The translations under genes and the position numbers were made by a program. From the NCBI RefSeq assembly GCF_041260665.1, contig NZ_JBGCCT010000028.1, positions 62,001-126,000 of the forward strand: a stretch of 64,000 nt of DNA, in the 5' to 3' direction. Within the stretch, counting starts at the first letter, position 1; every line of letters begins with the position of its first letter. This document shows positions 25,799-36,439 of the stretch, piece after piece. This DNA is from Catenulispora sp. GP43. GTDB taxonomy: Bacteria > Actinomycetota > Actinomycetes > Streptomycetales > Catenulisporaceae. The notes under the pieces are model-generated. The model made no database searches. It saw only the letters and a program-made list of their open reading frames with translations, and was not told the DNA's origin.

Positions 25799-26640
25799 GT
25801 TCTGCGGAGCGGCGGTCTGCGGGGTGACAGCCTGCGGAGCGGCGGTCTGCGCAACGGCAGTCTGCGCAACGGCGGCCGCCGGCGGCTTCAGGAAGCCAGT
25901 CGCCCAGGCGACCGCGATGGTGGCCACTGAGAAGGCCAGCCCGGTGGGCACCGTGGCCGACGCGCTGTGGCCGATCGCGATCCCGCCGGCGAACGCGCCG
26001 AACGCGATGCCGACGTTGGCAGCGGACACCGGCAGCGACTGCGCGAGCTGGCCGCCGGGGCCGGCCAGGCTGATCACCCGCACCTGGAGCGAGGGCACGA
26101 TGCCGTAGAAGGACAGGCCCAGGACCAGCAGCACCGGCGCCACCAGCCACGCGACCGAGCCGACGAACCAGAGCGCCAGCAGCGAACCGGCGATCCCGAA
26201 GGACCCGACGAGCAGGGCCCGTCCGGCGTTCCGATCGGCGAACCCGCCGCCGCCGAACGAACCGGCCGCCGTGGCCGCGCCGTACGCCAGCAGGAACACG
26301 CTCAGCATGGCCCCGGACACGCCGGTGACCTTCTGCAGGAACGGCACCAGGTAGGTCAGCACCGCGAACACCGTCGAGAAGACGATGAAGTTCAGGAACA
26401 GCACGGCCAGCACCCTGGGCGCGAAGGCGTACCGGGCCTGGTGTCCGGCACCGGCGCCGCCGGACGGCACGGACGGGACCAGGGCCAGCGTCCCGATCAG
26501 CGTCACCACCGCACCGGCCACGATCGCCGCGAACGAGCCGCGCCAGCCGAGGGTCTGACCGACCAGCGTCCCCAGCGGCAGCCCGAGCGCCCCCGACACG
26601 GCGGCACCGGCGACGACGATCCCGATCGCCCGGCCCACGT
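25757..26640 (-). pseudogene. MFS transporter lacking its N-terminal helices (truncated by deletion)
   Basis: The recognisable MFS sequence begins abruptly at about 26640 with GRAIGIVVAGAAVSGALGLP, the motif that normally follows transmembrane helix 4 in DHA1-type exporters; the first four helices are absent. Eight helices and a tail follow. The open frame does extend to 27103 but that part is only the shadow of the TetR remnant and is not membrane-like. The C-terminal tail consists of five Thr/Ala/Gln pentapeptide repeats. The 5' end is joined directly to the truncated 5' end of the divergent TetR gene, so both lost their starts in one deletion event. Confidence 0.8.
25801..25875. repeat. 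Five tandem 15-base repeats coding for pentapeptides
   Basis: Five adjacent 15-base units follow the disA stop: tctgcggagcggcgg, tctgcggggtgacag, cctgcggagcggcgg, tctgcgcaacggcag and tctgcgcaacggcgg. Read leftward they encode TAVAQ/TAAPQ-type pentapeptides at the end of the MFS remnant. The period of 15 keeps the frame. Confidence 0.85.
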
Positions 26641-27187
26641 CCTCCGTGTCGCCGGGGACCTGTTCTACGGGAAGGGCGTCCGGGCCACCGGCGTAGACGT
26701 GGTCGCGGCCGAGGCGGGAGTCGCCCCGACCACGCTGTACCGCCTGTTCGGTTCCAAGGACGACCTGATCGGCGCCTAGGTGGAGGAGGCCGACCAGGGC
26801 TTCCGGGCCATCATCGAGACCGCGGTCGCCGCGGCCGGACCGGATCCGCGCGACCGGATCATCGCGGTCTTCGACGCCGCCTACGGGGAGATCGCCGCCG
26901 AGCGGTTCCAGGACTGCACGATGATGCGGGCGCTCGCGGAGTTCCCCGACCCGGAGCTGCCGGCCCACCGCAACGCCGTCGCGGGCAAGGACTGGCTGCG
27001 GGCCCGCCTCGGCGAGCTGACCGGCGCGCTGGCGGTCGAGGACCCGGCCGGCCTCGCCGACCGGCTGACGCTGGTTCTGGAAGGCATGCTCGCTTCGGGC
27101 CACGCGCTGGGCCCTGACGGCCCGGCCGGGCAGGGGCGGCGCTTGGCGGAACTGCTACTGCCCCCGCCGCCCGGGACCGGCGACTGA
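26641..27187 (+). pseudogene. TetR-family regulator remnant: missing start and internal amber stop
   Basis: From about 26645 the rightward frame reads RVAGDLFYGKGVRATGVDVV, then AEAGVAPTTLYRLFGSKDDL, the classic TetR DNA-binding domain (first helix cut short, HTH intact). At 26777-26779 an in-frame TAG interrupts it where relatives have an aromatic codon between Ala and the EEAD motif. The ligand domain continues in the same frame (VEEADQGFRAII to a stop at 27187) and could be made from a GTG at 26780. No start codon with coding upstream exists on the left side because the sequence changes abruptly into the MFS remnant. It probably once repressed the divergent MFS gene. Confidence 0.8.
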
Positions 27188-27272
27188 GCCTGCTGCGACC
27201 GAACCGCCGCCAAGCCGCTCTCCAGCGACGCGGGGCGGCTTCCGCTGTCTGTCTCCGTCAGGGATCCGCGGC

Positions 27273-28076
27273 TCAGCCGAAGAACTCGACCAGCGTCGGC
27301 GCCAGCGCCTCGGGGTGCTGCAGCACGCCGTGGTCCTCGCCCGGCAACACGACCAGCCGCGCGCCGGGCACCGAATCGGCCACCGCCTTCGCGCCGGCCA
27401 TCAGGCCCGGGGCGGTCTTGTCCCCGTAGACGGCCAGCACCGGCACCCGCAGCGCGGCCAGCCGGTCCCGGTCGACGAACTCCCACGGCCGGGACAGGGC
27501 CACGTCGTACGGCAGCGTCGGGGCCTTGTCGAGGAAGAAGGCCCAGGTCGGGCCATGCTTCATGCCCGAGACGATCTCCGGCGGCAGGCCGATGGCCTCG
27601 GTGAAGAAAGCGCTCGCCGCGCCGTCCCGGTCGCCCTCGTCGGCCATGGCGGTGAGCCGGTCCAGCAGATCGGACGGCGGGTGCGGCAGGTCCGGGTCGG
27701 CCCGGTAGGGCGACTCGTAGACGGCCACCGAGTCCGCCGGCAGGCCGCGCATCGCGCCTTCCAGGACCAGGATCGCGCCCGAGGAGTGGCCGAACAGGTG
27801 CGCGTGCCCGCCGACGTGCTCGATGACCGCCGCCAGGTCGTCGATCTCGGCGGCGACGTCGAAGCCGCCGCCGGCCTCGCGCACCGCGTCCGTGCTCTCG
27901 CCCCGGCCGCGGCGGTCGTAGGTGACGACGGTGAAGCGCGGGGCCAGTTCCATGGCGACCCCGGCGACCGTGCTGCGGTCGTTGAAGGCACCGCCGACGA
28001 GGACCACGACGGGCCCGCTGCCGAGCGAGTCGACCGCGATGGTGCTGCCGTCCTTTGACGTGATGTGGTCGGTCAT
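27273..28076 (-). CDS. Alpha/beta-hydrolase
   Basis: The ATG at 28076 starts MTDHITSKDGSTIAVDSLGS, giving 267 residues. The hydrolase fold shows VVLVGGAFNDRS (oxyanion strand), RFTVVTYDRRGRGES, nucleophile elbow FGHSSGAIL with Ser at the centre, VYGDKTAPGL for the acid residue and PGEDHGVLQHPEALAP for the catalytic His. This arrangement fits small esterase/haloperoxidase-like hydrolases. The substrate is unknown. It is separated from the TetR remnant by about 85 bases and appears to be a single gene; upstream repeats CCGGCGGTCAGCTGTC occur twice (28197-28212 and 28225-28240). Confidence 0.9.
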   Translation of the reverse strand: MTDHITSKDGSTIAVDSLGSGPVVVLVGGAFNDRSTVAGVAMELAPRFTVVTYDRRGRGESTDAVREAGGGFDVAAEIDDLAAVIEHVGGHAHLFGHSSGAILVLEGAMRGLPADSVAVYESPYRADPDLPHPPSDLLDRLTAMADEGDRDGAASAFFTEAIGLPPEIVSGMKHGPTWAFFLDKAPTLPYDVALSRPWEFVDRDRLAALRVPVLAVYGDKTAPGLMAGAKAVADSVPGARLVVLPGEDHGVLQHPEALAPTLVEFFG

Positions 28077-28261
28077 GGCGATCAGCCTTCCTGAGGTGGG
28101 CTCTGGGGTGCTTCCGTCAGGTGGTCGGAGCCGGCTCCCCATTCTCGACACGGCCCGCCGATCTTTTCTCGGCGAGCCGCGGGGCCCATCGCGCCGCCGG
28201 CGGTCAGCTGTCAGCTGTCAGCCACCGGCGGTCAGCTGTCTGCCGCCGGCCGGCTTCCGGT

Positions 28262-29050
28262 TCAGCTGCCGGTCTTCAGCTCGAAGGTCTTCGGCTGGCT
28301 CTGCGCGGCTGGCGCGTTCGGGCCGCTGCCGGCGCCCAGGCTCACCACGCCGTAGTACGTGCCGAGCGCGGCGGGGCTGCCACCCGGTGCGCAGCCGGCG
28401 GAGGAGCGGGTGCGGTTCCAGGTGTAGGTGACGGTCTGGACCGCGCCGGGGGCGATGCCACGCAGATCCTTGCCGCCGGTCGCGCAGTCCGCCGAGGACC
28501 AGACGTGGTCCAGGCCGGAGTAGACGTTCAGGACCAGCGACTTCGGGCTCACGTCGACGTCGCAGTCGGAGGTGCCCTTGTTGACCACGGCGACCGTGAA
28601 CTGCGGGTTGACCCCGTTGGCGTAGGCCGACTCCTGCGAGGTCAGGCTCACACTGAGCTGGCAGCCCGGGCCGCTGGTGCTGCCGCCGGGACCGGCGCCG
28701 GAGGCCCCGCCGGTGGTGCCGACCACCCCGCCGTTCACCCCGCCGGGCAGCGAAGTCGAGCCGCTGGCGCCGCCGGCCGGCGCGCCGGCACTCGACGAGG
28801 CACCGCCGGACGCCCCGCCGTTGGCCCCGGCTGACGAGGAGCCGCCCCCGGCGGTCGGCGTCGAGGACGACGACGCGGCCGGGCTGCTGCTCTTCCCGTC
28901 GCCGGCCGGCTGATTCTTCTTGGAGCCCGAACCCGAGCACGCATAGAGGACCAGCGCCAACGCGGCGACGACAGCCAGCACAACCAAAACGCGCCGCCGC
29001 CAATAGACGGCGGGCGCGAGAGATCCGACGGGATTTCGAAGCGAACCCAC
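28262..29050 (-). CDS. Membrane-anchored or lipoprotein-like secreted protein with Ser/Gly linker
   Basis: The GTG at 29050 starts a 262-residue protein. An N-terminal helix (about 20-38, RRVLVVLAVVAALALVLYAC) ends in a lipobox-like LYAC, followed by a Ser/Gly/Ala-rich linker of about 100 residues and a C-terminal beta-rich domain (about 130-260) with three Cys-containing segments (PGCQLSVSL, SDCDVDVS, SSADCATGGKDL) and a final PKTFELKTG. This architecture is frequent between disA and mutY in streptomycetes. It diverges from mutY with about 60 bases between starts. No function is known. Confidence 0.8.
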   Translation of the reverse strand: MGSLRNPVGSLAPAVYWRRRVLVVLAVVAALALVLYACSGSGSKKNQPAGDGKSSSPAASSSSTPTAGGGSSSAGANGGASGGASSSAGAPAGGASGSTSLPGGVNGGVVGTTGGASGAGPGGSTSGPGCQLSVSLTSQESAYANGVNPQFTVAVVNKGTSDCDVDVSPKSLVLNVYSGLDHVWSSADCATGGKDLRGIAPGAVQTVTYTWNRTRSSAGCAPGGSPAALGTYYGVVSLGAGSGPNAPAAQSQPKTFELKTGS

Positions 29051-29112
29051 GAAGGGTCACTCTACGGGGCCGCCGCCACGGCGTGCCGCACGCCTCGCCG
29101 TACGATCGTCAG

Positions 29113-30045
29113 ATGGCGCAAAGATCGACCGGGCCCGACCGCGGCCCCACCGACCTCGCAGGCTTCGAACAGGGTGCCGAACTGGTCGAACGGGTCGTCG
29201 ACTGGTTCCGGGCCGAGGCCCGGGACCTCCCCTGGCGCCGCCCCGACGCCTCACCGTGGGCGGTGATGGTCAGCGAGTTCATGCTCCAGCAGACCCCGGT
29301 CTCCCGCGTGCTGCCGGTCTACGAGGCCTGGCTCGCACGCTGGCCGACCCCGGCCGCCCTGGCCGCCGAGCCCGTGGGCGAGGCCGTGCGGGCCTGGGGG
29401 CGTCTGGGGTACCCGCGGCGCGCGCAGCGGCTCCACGCGGCCGCCACGGCCGTCGAGGAGGCCTTCGACGGCGTGGTGCCGGACACGTACGAGGACTTGT
29501 GGTCGCTGCCGGGCGTCGGCGAGTACACGGCGGGCGCGATCGCCTCGTTCGCGTATCAGAAGCGGCACATCGTGCTCGACACGAACGTGCGCCGCGTCCT
29601 GGCCCGCGTGGTGACCGGCACGGAGTTCCCGGCCGCGGCGACCACCCCCGCCGACCGCCGCATCGCCACCGCCCTGCTGCCCGAGGCCGCCCCCGACGCC
29701 GCGGAATGGGCCGCCGCCAGCATGGAGCTGGGCGCCGTGGTGTGCACGGCCCGCGCGCCCCGCTGCGGCACCTGCCCGGTCTCCGGGCTCTGCCGCTGGG
29801 TCGCCGACGGCAAGCCCGCGTACGTGGGGCCCCCGCGCCGCGGGCAGACCTACGAGGGCACGGACCGCCAGGCCCGCGGTCGGCTGCTCGCGGTACTGCG
29901 CGACACCCACGGCCCGGTGCCGCGCGAGGAACTGGAGGCGGCGTGGACGCGGGACGTCGCGCAGCGGGAGCGGGCGCTGGCCAGCCTGGTGAGCGACGGG
30001 CTGGTCGCGGAGATGGAGGGGGAGATGTTCGCGCTGGCCCATTGA
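29113..30045 (+). CDS. mutY: A/G-specific adenine glycosylase MutY
   Basis: The ATG at 29113 gives a 310-residue protein. The HhH-GPD superfamily fold is evident: DLPWRRPDASPWAVMVSEFM, LQQTPVSRVLPVYEAWL, and the hairpin LPGVGEYTAGAIASFAY with the catalytic Asp in VLDTNVRRVLAR. A [4Fe-4S] loop C-x6-C-x2-C-x5-C is seen in CTARAPRCGTCPVSGLCRW. MutY removes adenine opposite 8-oxoguanine. The C-terminal part after about residue 245 is short compared with the full NUDIX-like recognition domain of E. coli MutY, as is usual in actinobacteria. Start selection rests on a Met with normal spacing to the conserved region. Confidence 0.96.
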   Translation: MAQRSTGPDRGPTDLAGFEQGAELVERVVDWFRAEARDLPWRRPDASPWAVMVSEFMLQQTPVSRVLPVYEAWLARWPTPAALAAEPVGEAVRAWGRLGYPRRAQRLHAAATAVEEAFDGVVPDTYEDLWSLPGVGEYTAGAIASFAYQKRHIVLDTNVRRVLARVVTGTEFPAAATTPADRRIATALLPEAAPDAAEWAAASMELGAVVCTARAPRCGTCPVSGLCRWVADGKPAYVGPPRRGQTYEGTDRQARGRLLAVLRDTHGPVPREELEAAWTRDVAQRERALASLVSDGLVAEMEGEMFALAH

Positions 30046-30099
30046 GGAATGTGAATATGCGTTGAGCTCGCTGCGGCCCGACTGTCAGGCTCGTGCTCC

Positions 30100-30672
30100 A
30101 TGACCGCTGAATCCGCGAAGGATCTGGCCCACCGGCGCCTGAAGGGCGGCCGCGAGGCCCTGGTCTGGAAGCTCGACGGCCTGTCCGAGTACGACGCCCG
30201 CCGCCCGATGACCGCGACCGGCACCAACCTGCTGGGCCTGATCAAGCATCTCGCGCTGTGGGAGTCCCGGTACTTCGGCGAGGTCTTCGGGCGGCCGTTC
30301 CCGGAACCGCTGCCGCGGTGGCAGGACTCCGACGGCAGCGAGATGTGGGCGGCCGAGGACGAGACCCGCGCCGAGATCGTCGACCGCTACCGGCGGGCCT
30401 GCGCGCACGCCGACGCGACGATCAGCGGGCTGCCGGCCGACGCGCCCGGACACGTGCCGTGGTGGCCGCGGCCGGAGACCGAGCTGTTCGCCATCGTGGT
30501 CCACATGCTCGACGACACCGCGCGCCACGCCGGGCACGCCGACATCATGCGCGAGCAGATCGACGGCCGGACCGGGTACGCGGCCGCGTACGAGGAGCCG
30601 ATCGACGTCGCGGCGCGGGAGACGCTGCGTGCGAGGATCGAAGCGGCGGCCAGGGCTGCCGACCCCCGATGA
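30100..30672 (+). CDS. DinB-like (DUF664) four-helix protein
   Basis: The 190-residue product has the DinB/MST metal-binding helical pattern: LVWKLDGLSEYDARRPM, a first His in LIKHLALWESRYFGE, and a second pair in IVVHMLDDTARHAGHADIMRE. These three His residues are in the usual places for a divalent metal. Family members include mycothiol-dependent enzymes and damage-inducible proteins of unknown role. It lies 54 bases after mutY, in the same direction, and may be co-transcribed. The specific activity is not known. Confidence 0.9.
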   Translation: MTAESAKDLAHRRLKGGREALVWKLDGLSEYDARRPMTATGTNLLGLIKHLALWESRYFGEVFGRPFPEPLPRWQDSDGSEMWAAEDETRAEIVDRYRRACAHADATISGLPADAPGHVPWWPRPETELFAIVVHMLDDTARHAGHADIMREQIDGRTGYAAAYEEPIDVAARETLRARIEAAARAADPR

Positions 30673-30746
30673 GCCGGCAGCCGGCTGAATCCGACAGCTG
30701 ATTCTCTGATTCCGCATTCCGTTCCGCTATCGCGCGCGAAAGCCGG

Positions 30747-31691
30747 TCACCCCGCCAGCACCGCAGCCTCCCCCATCTCCGCCCCCTCACACGCGACCCG
30801 CCGCGAGTAGGCGGTCACCAAAGCCCGCAGCCGCTGCTCCGTCTCCGCGCCGACCGGCGTCACCACCACCAGCCGCTGCTCGGAGGCTTCCGGCGCGGTC
30901 AGCATGTCGTACCCCACCGTCAGCACCCCCGCGGTCGGGTGCGCCACGCGCTTCATCCCGCTGCTGCGCTCCCCGACGGTGTGGTCCCCCCACCAGCCGG
31001 CGAAGGCGCGGTGGCCGGCGCGCAGGCGGGCGATCACCGCGTGCAGGCGCGGGTCGTCGGGGTACTTCGCCGCGTTGGCCCGCAACGCCCCGACCGTCTC
31101 GCGCGCGATCTGGTCCCAGGACAGCTGGCTCCTGCGGCAGCCCGGGTCCAGGAACAGCATCAGGGCGGCGTTCGAGGCGGTGCCGTGGCCGAAGCCGTCG
31201 CCGAACATGGCGGTGGCCGCCGCGTTGTACGCCAGGATGTCGAAGCTGTGGTCGAGCACGTACGCCGGCAGCATCGGCATGCCGTCGAGGATCGCGCGCA
31301 GCGAGACGGTCACGCCGGCCCGCCGGTCGGGCAGCGGCCGCGGCGGCGCTTCGCCGCGGGCCGTCAGGTGCAGGTACTCGCGCTCGACCGGGGACAGGCG
31401 CAGCGCCTCGGCGAGGGCGTCCAGGACCGCCGAGCCGGGGGCGCCGGCGCGCCCCTGCTCCAGCCTGATGTACCAGTCGATGCTCACTGCTGCCAGCTCG
31501 GCGACCTCCTGACGGCGCAGGCCCGGCGTGCGGCGGCGGCCGACGCTGCGCAGGCCCACGTCCTCCGGCGCGAGCCGGCCGCGCATGGCGGTCAGGAACT
31601 CGCCGAGCGTGCTTTGGCGGGTGGTACGCGGAATACCAGGTTTCGAAGACTCTCCCAGTGATTCCCCGTGGACTCGAAACTCTTGACCCAT
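30747..31691 (-). CDS. XRE-family transcriptional regulator with MmyB-like ligand domain
   Basis: The ATG at 31691 (MGQEFRVHGESLGESS) gives 314 residues; no later start would keep the conserved LGEFLTAMRGRLAPEDVGL lead. The helix-turn-helix RTPGLRRQEVAELAAVSIDW with YIRLEQGRAGAPGSAVLDAL is the XRE HTH seen in this family, and the C-terminal PAS-like half (about 110-314) includes VLDHSFDILAYNAAATAMF, LMLFLDPGCRR and GWWGDHTVGERSSG, the MmyB-type ligand-binding domain. Such regulators usually respond to fatty acids or small metabolites. Its start codon overlaps the start of the divergent PEBP-like gene, which is the likely target. Confidence 0.88.
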   Translation of the reverse strand: MGQEFRVHGESLGESSKPGIPRTTRQSTLGEFLTAMRGRLAPEDVGLRSVGRRRTPGLRRQEVAELAAVSIDWYIRLEQGRAGAPGSAVLDALAEALRLSPVEREYLHLTARGEAPPRPLPDRRAGVTVSLRAILDGMPMLPAYVLDHSFDILAYNAAATAMFGDGFGHGTASNAALMLFLDPGCRRSQLSWDQIARETVGALRANAAKYPDDPRLHAVIARLRAGHRAFAGWWGDHTVGERSSGMKRVAHPTAGVLTVGYDMLTAPEASEQRLVVVTPVGAETEQRLRALVTAYSRRVACEGAEMGEAAVLAG

Positions 31692-32289
31692 GATGAAGAA
31701 GACGAAGATCGCCGTCGCCGGGGTTGCGTCCGCCGCCATGTTCGCCGCGGGAGCGGCCACCGCGTACGCCGCCGTCCACGACCGGTTCGGCTACAGCCCG
31801 GTCCGCAGCGGCATCCCGAAGGACGCCGCGCACTTCCACATCAGCTCCCCCGACCTGGTCGACGGCGGGGTCTTCCCGGCCTCCGAGGTCTGCACCGGGT
31901 ACACGACCGCGCCGCGGCTGAGCTGGTCCGGCGCCCCGGCCGGGACCAAGAGCTTCGCCGTGGAGATGTTCGACCCGCAGGCCCCGACGGGCAGCGGGTT
32001 CTCGCACTGGCGCGCCTGGGACATCCCGGCGACCGCGAGCACGTTCGGGGGCCAGGCCCCGGCGCCGGCCGGGACCGTGGCCGGGCTGAACGACTTCGGC
32101 GACGCGTTCTTCGACGGGCCGTGCCCGCCGGCCGGCGACGTCGTGCACCACTACGAGATCCGGGTGCTGGCGCTGGACACGGCGAGCATCGGGCTGCCGG
32201 GCCAGGGGACCAGCACCGCGTATTCCGGATTCGTGCTGGGCCGGCACACCATCGGGGTCGCGCAGATGGTGGTCAACGCGAAGCAATAG
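31690..32289 (+). CDS. Secreted YbhB/YbcL-type phosphatidylethanolamine-binding protein
   Basis: The ATG at 31690 (or 31693, two in tandem) starts a 199-residue protein with a signal peptide (MMKKTKIAVAGVASAAMFAA, cleavage near AYAA). The PEBP fold shows FDPQAPTGSGFSHWRAWDIP, the anion-binding His region, GLNDFGDAFFDGPCPPAGDV and HHYEIRVLALD. Bacterial members bind phosphate-like ligands; the role is not defined. Two Cys residues (SEVCTGY and FDGPCPP) could form a disulfide outside the cell. It overlaps the start of the divergent XRE gene by two bases, so the two genes are regulated from one small area. Confidence 0.9.
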   Translation: MMKKTKIAVAGVASAAMFAAGAATAYAAVHDRFGYSPVRSGIPKDAAHFHISSPDLVDGGVFPASEVCTGYTTAPRLSWSGAPAGTKSFAVEMFDPQAPTGSGFSHWRAWDIPATASTFGGQAPAPAGTVAGLNDFGDAFFDGPCPPAGDVVHHYEIRVLALDTASIGLPGQGTSTAYSGFVLGRHTIGVAQMVVNAKQ

Positions 32290-32332
32290 ATGATCGGCGC
32301 GTAACAAAAATCCTCGGTATCTGCCGGATGGT

Positions 32333-32363
32333 GGACATTCGGCCGTCTATAGGCCGGATGTCC
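32333..32363 (+). terminator. Hairpin between PEBP-like gene and chaplin gene
   Basis: GGACATTCGGCC at 32333-32344 and GGCCGGATGTCC at 32352-32363 form a 12-pair stem with one G-U pair and a 7-base loop. It lies 43 bases after the PEBP-like stop and about 80 bases before the chaplin ATG. It may end the PEBP transcript or act in the chaplin leader. Confidence 0.55.
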
Positions 32364-32445
32364 GTTACCGGAGTTCCGAAAGTGTCGTTGAGGCCCGAGA
32401 GCCGACCTTCGGCTCCTCGAATTCGACGACATCTGAGGTACATCC

Positions 32446-33297
32446 ATGCACGCCTTTGCAAGGAAGGGCCTGCTGCTGTCGGCCGCGACCGGCACGCTGG
32501 TCATGGGCTACGCCGGCATCGCGGCCGCGCAGGACTCGGCGACCACGCACGGGGCCGCCGCCGACAGCCCCGGCGCGGTCTCCGGCAACGTGGCGCAGGT
32601 CCCCGCCGACGTCCCGATCCAGGTCTGCGGGGACGCCGGCGCCGCCGCCGCCGGGATGGTGGGCAGCCGCGACAACGACTGCCTGACCGACGACGCCACG
32701 GCCAAGGCCGACGGCGTCGCCGCCGACAGCCCCGGGGCGGTCTCCGGCAACGTCGGCTCGGTCGCGGCCAACGTCCCGGTCCAGGCCTGCGGGCTGTCCG
32801 GAGGCGCGCTGGCGGCCGATGTCCAGGCCCACGACAACGACTGCGTGGACGAGGGCACGCACGCCCTGGCCAAGGGCGCGGCGGCCGACTCCCCCGGCCT
32901 GGTCTCCGGCAACGTGCTGCAGCTGTCCGCCGACGCGCCGGTCCAGGCCTGCGGCGACGCGGTCTCGCTGCTCGGCTTCGACACCGCGGCCAAGGACAAC
33001 CACTGCGTGAACGGCGCCCCCGAGATGGCCCCGCCGGTGATGGCGCGCCCGCCGGTGATGACTCCCCCGCCGTCCGAGTGCCCGCAGCCCCCGCCGGTGA
33101 TGGCCCCGCCGCCGGTGAACCCCTGCCCCCCGCCGCCCCCGGGCCAGTGCCCGCCGCCCGGCTCGGACACCTGGTCTCCCTCCGCCTCCGAGACCGCCCC
33201 GCCCTCGGACGCCGCCGCCACGCCCCAGTCCTCGGAGATCCCCGCGCCCCCGGCGGACACCGCCGCCCCGGCCATCCCGGCCCCGCCGGCGTCCTGA
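32446..33297 (+). CDS. Chaplin-family protein with three chaplin repeats and Pro-rich tail
   Basis: The ATG at 32446 follows a TGAGG site and starts a 283-residue protein with a signal peptide (about 1-28). Three chaplin repeats at about 38-79, 92-133 and 147-188 share ADSPGxVSGNV at their start and two Cys each, 18 residues apart (61/79, 115/133, 169/187); repeat period is 54. The tail (about 193-283) is Pro-rich with repeated PPPVM/PPP runs. Chaplins coat aerial hyphae with amphipathic fibres. Known long chaplins have two repeats and a sortase signal; here there are three, no LPxTG or LAxTG motif and no C-terminal helix, so wall anchoring is not by sortase. The repeats are less hydrophobic than in classic chaplins. 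Confidence 0.85.
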   Translation: MHAFARKGLLLSAATGTLVMGYAGIAAAQDSATTHGAAADSPGAVSGNVAQVPADVPIQVCGDAGAAAAGMVGSRDNDCLTDDATAKADGVAADSPGAVSGNVGSVAANVPVQACGLSGGALAADVQAHDNDCVDEGTHALAKGAAADSPGLVSGNVLQLSADAPVQACGDAVSLLGFDTAAKDNHCVNGAPEMAPPVMARPPVMTPPPSECPQPPPVMAPPPVNPCPPPPPGQCPPPGSDTWSPSASETAPPSDAAATPQSSEIPAPPADTAAPAIPAPPAS

Positions 33298-33434
33298 ACC
33301 GCACGACCACCCGGCGGCCGTGAGCGTCGGCCGCCCGCTCCACCCCACGTCCAGCAGCGCAACCACGGGGACGCCCCCAGCCGGAGCCGACGTCACTCCG
33401 GAACGGGCCCGTGGTCAGGACACTGGACATGACG

Positions 33435-33476
33435 ACGGCCGCTCACCCGCGTACGGGGTGGGCGGCCGTTGCTTTT
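33435..33476 (+). terminator. Rho-independent terminator after the chaplin gene
   Basis: ACGGCCGC at 33435-33442 and GCGGCCGT at 33462-33469 form a stem with further inner pairing (CACCC with GGGTG), followed by TGCTTTT. It lies about 140 bases downstream of the chaplin stop. The T-run makes rightward termination likely. Confidence 0.75.
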
Positions 33477-33491
33477 CGGGCGCAAAGCAGT

Positions 33492-33523
33492 GGCCGCCCA
33501 CCCCGTCTCCGGGGCGGGCGGCC
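33492..33523 (-). terminator. Terminator hairpin after clpC
   Basis: GGCCGCCCACCCCG and CGGGGCGGGCGGCC pair almost perfectly (one A-C mismatch) around a 4-base loop, 30 bases past the clpC stop on the leftward transcript. The leftward copy is followed by CACTGCTTTGCG. With the neighbouring rightward hairpin it insulates the convergent chaplin and clpC genes. Confidence 0.75.
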
Positions 33524-33552
33524 GCTGGCTATTACTGGTTCCTACCGTCCGA

Positions 33553-36108
<2,556 letters not shown>

Positions 36109-36439
36109 TCCTCATCGCTCCCCGGAGCGTCGCGGGCCGACGTGTTGATCGAGATACAACCTGTGAAGGGAGTACAGATCGTGCGCTTGCCCTGGTGTGT
36201 TGCTAGTTCCGTGCGGTGCCAAACCAGTGTTCCCGCCTGTGGTGGCAGGCGGGCTCGCAACCGATGCTAGTCCCGCTGTCCCTGGCAGGTGGGGCGACTT
36301 CCCCGCTGTGTTCGGGGCGGTCACACCTCCCAGGGCCTTCAGTTGGTCCAACTCGCCGCCTCTGACGTGGTGTTCCCGGTAGCGGGGCCCCAGACCCGAA
36401 TAGGGTGTACGCCAAGAGCGAACGGGGAGGTCGATCCAC
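36109..36439. promoter_or_regulatory. clpC leader and divergent promoter region
   Basis: This 331-base gap separates the clpC start from the divergent gene at 36440. It contains a perfect inverted repeat CCCGCCTG / CAGGCGGG at 36232-36253 with a 6-base spacer, and AT-richer sequence at about 36140-36225 where clpC promoter elements are expected. A ClgR-type operator could be present but I cannot identify one with confidence. No coding signal was seen. Confidence 0.5.

Noticed and set aside
26640-27103. N-terminal part of the MFS frame as coding
   Set aside because: It is the complement of the TetR ligand-domain region and has no membrane helices.
36232-36253. Perfect inverted repeat before clpC as a terminator
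   Set aside because: No T-run follows and it lies upstream of clpC, not after a gene; it is more likely a leader structure, so it was listed in the regulatory region only.
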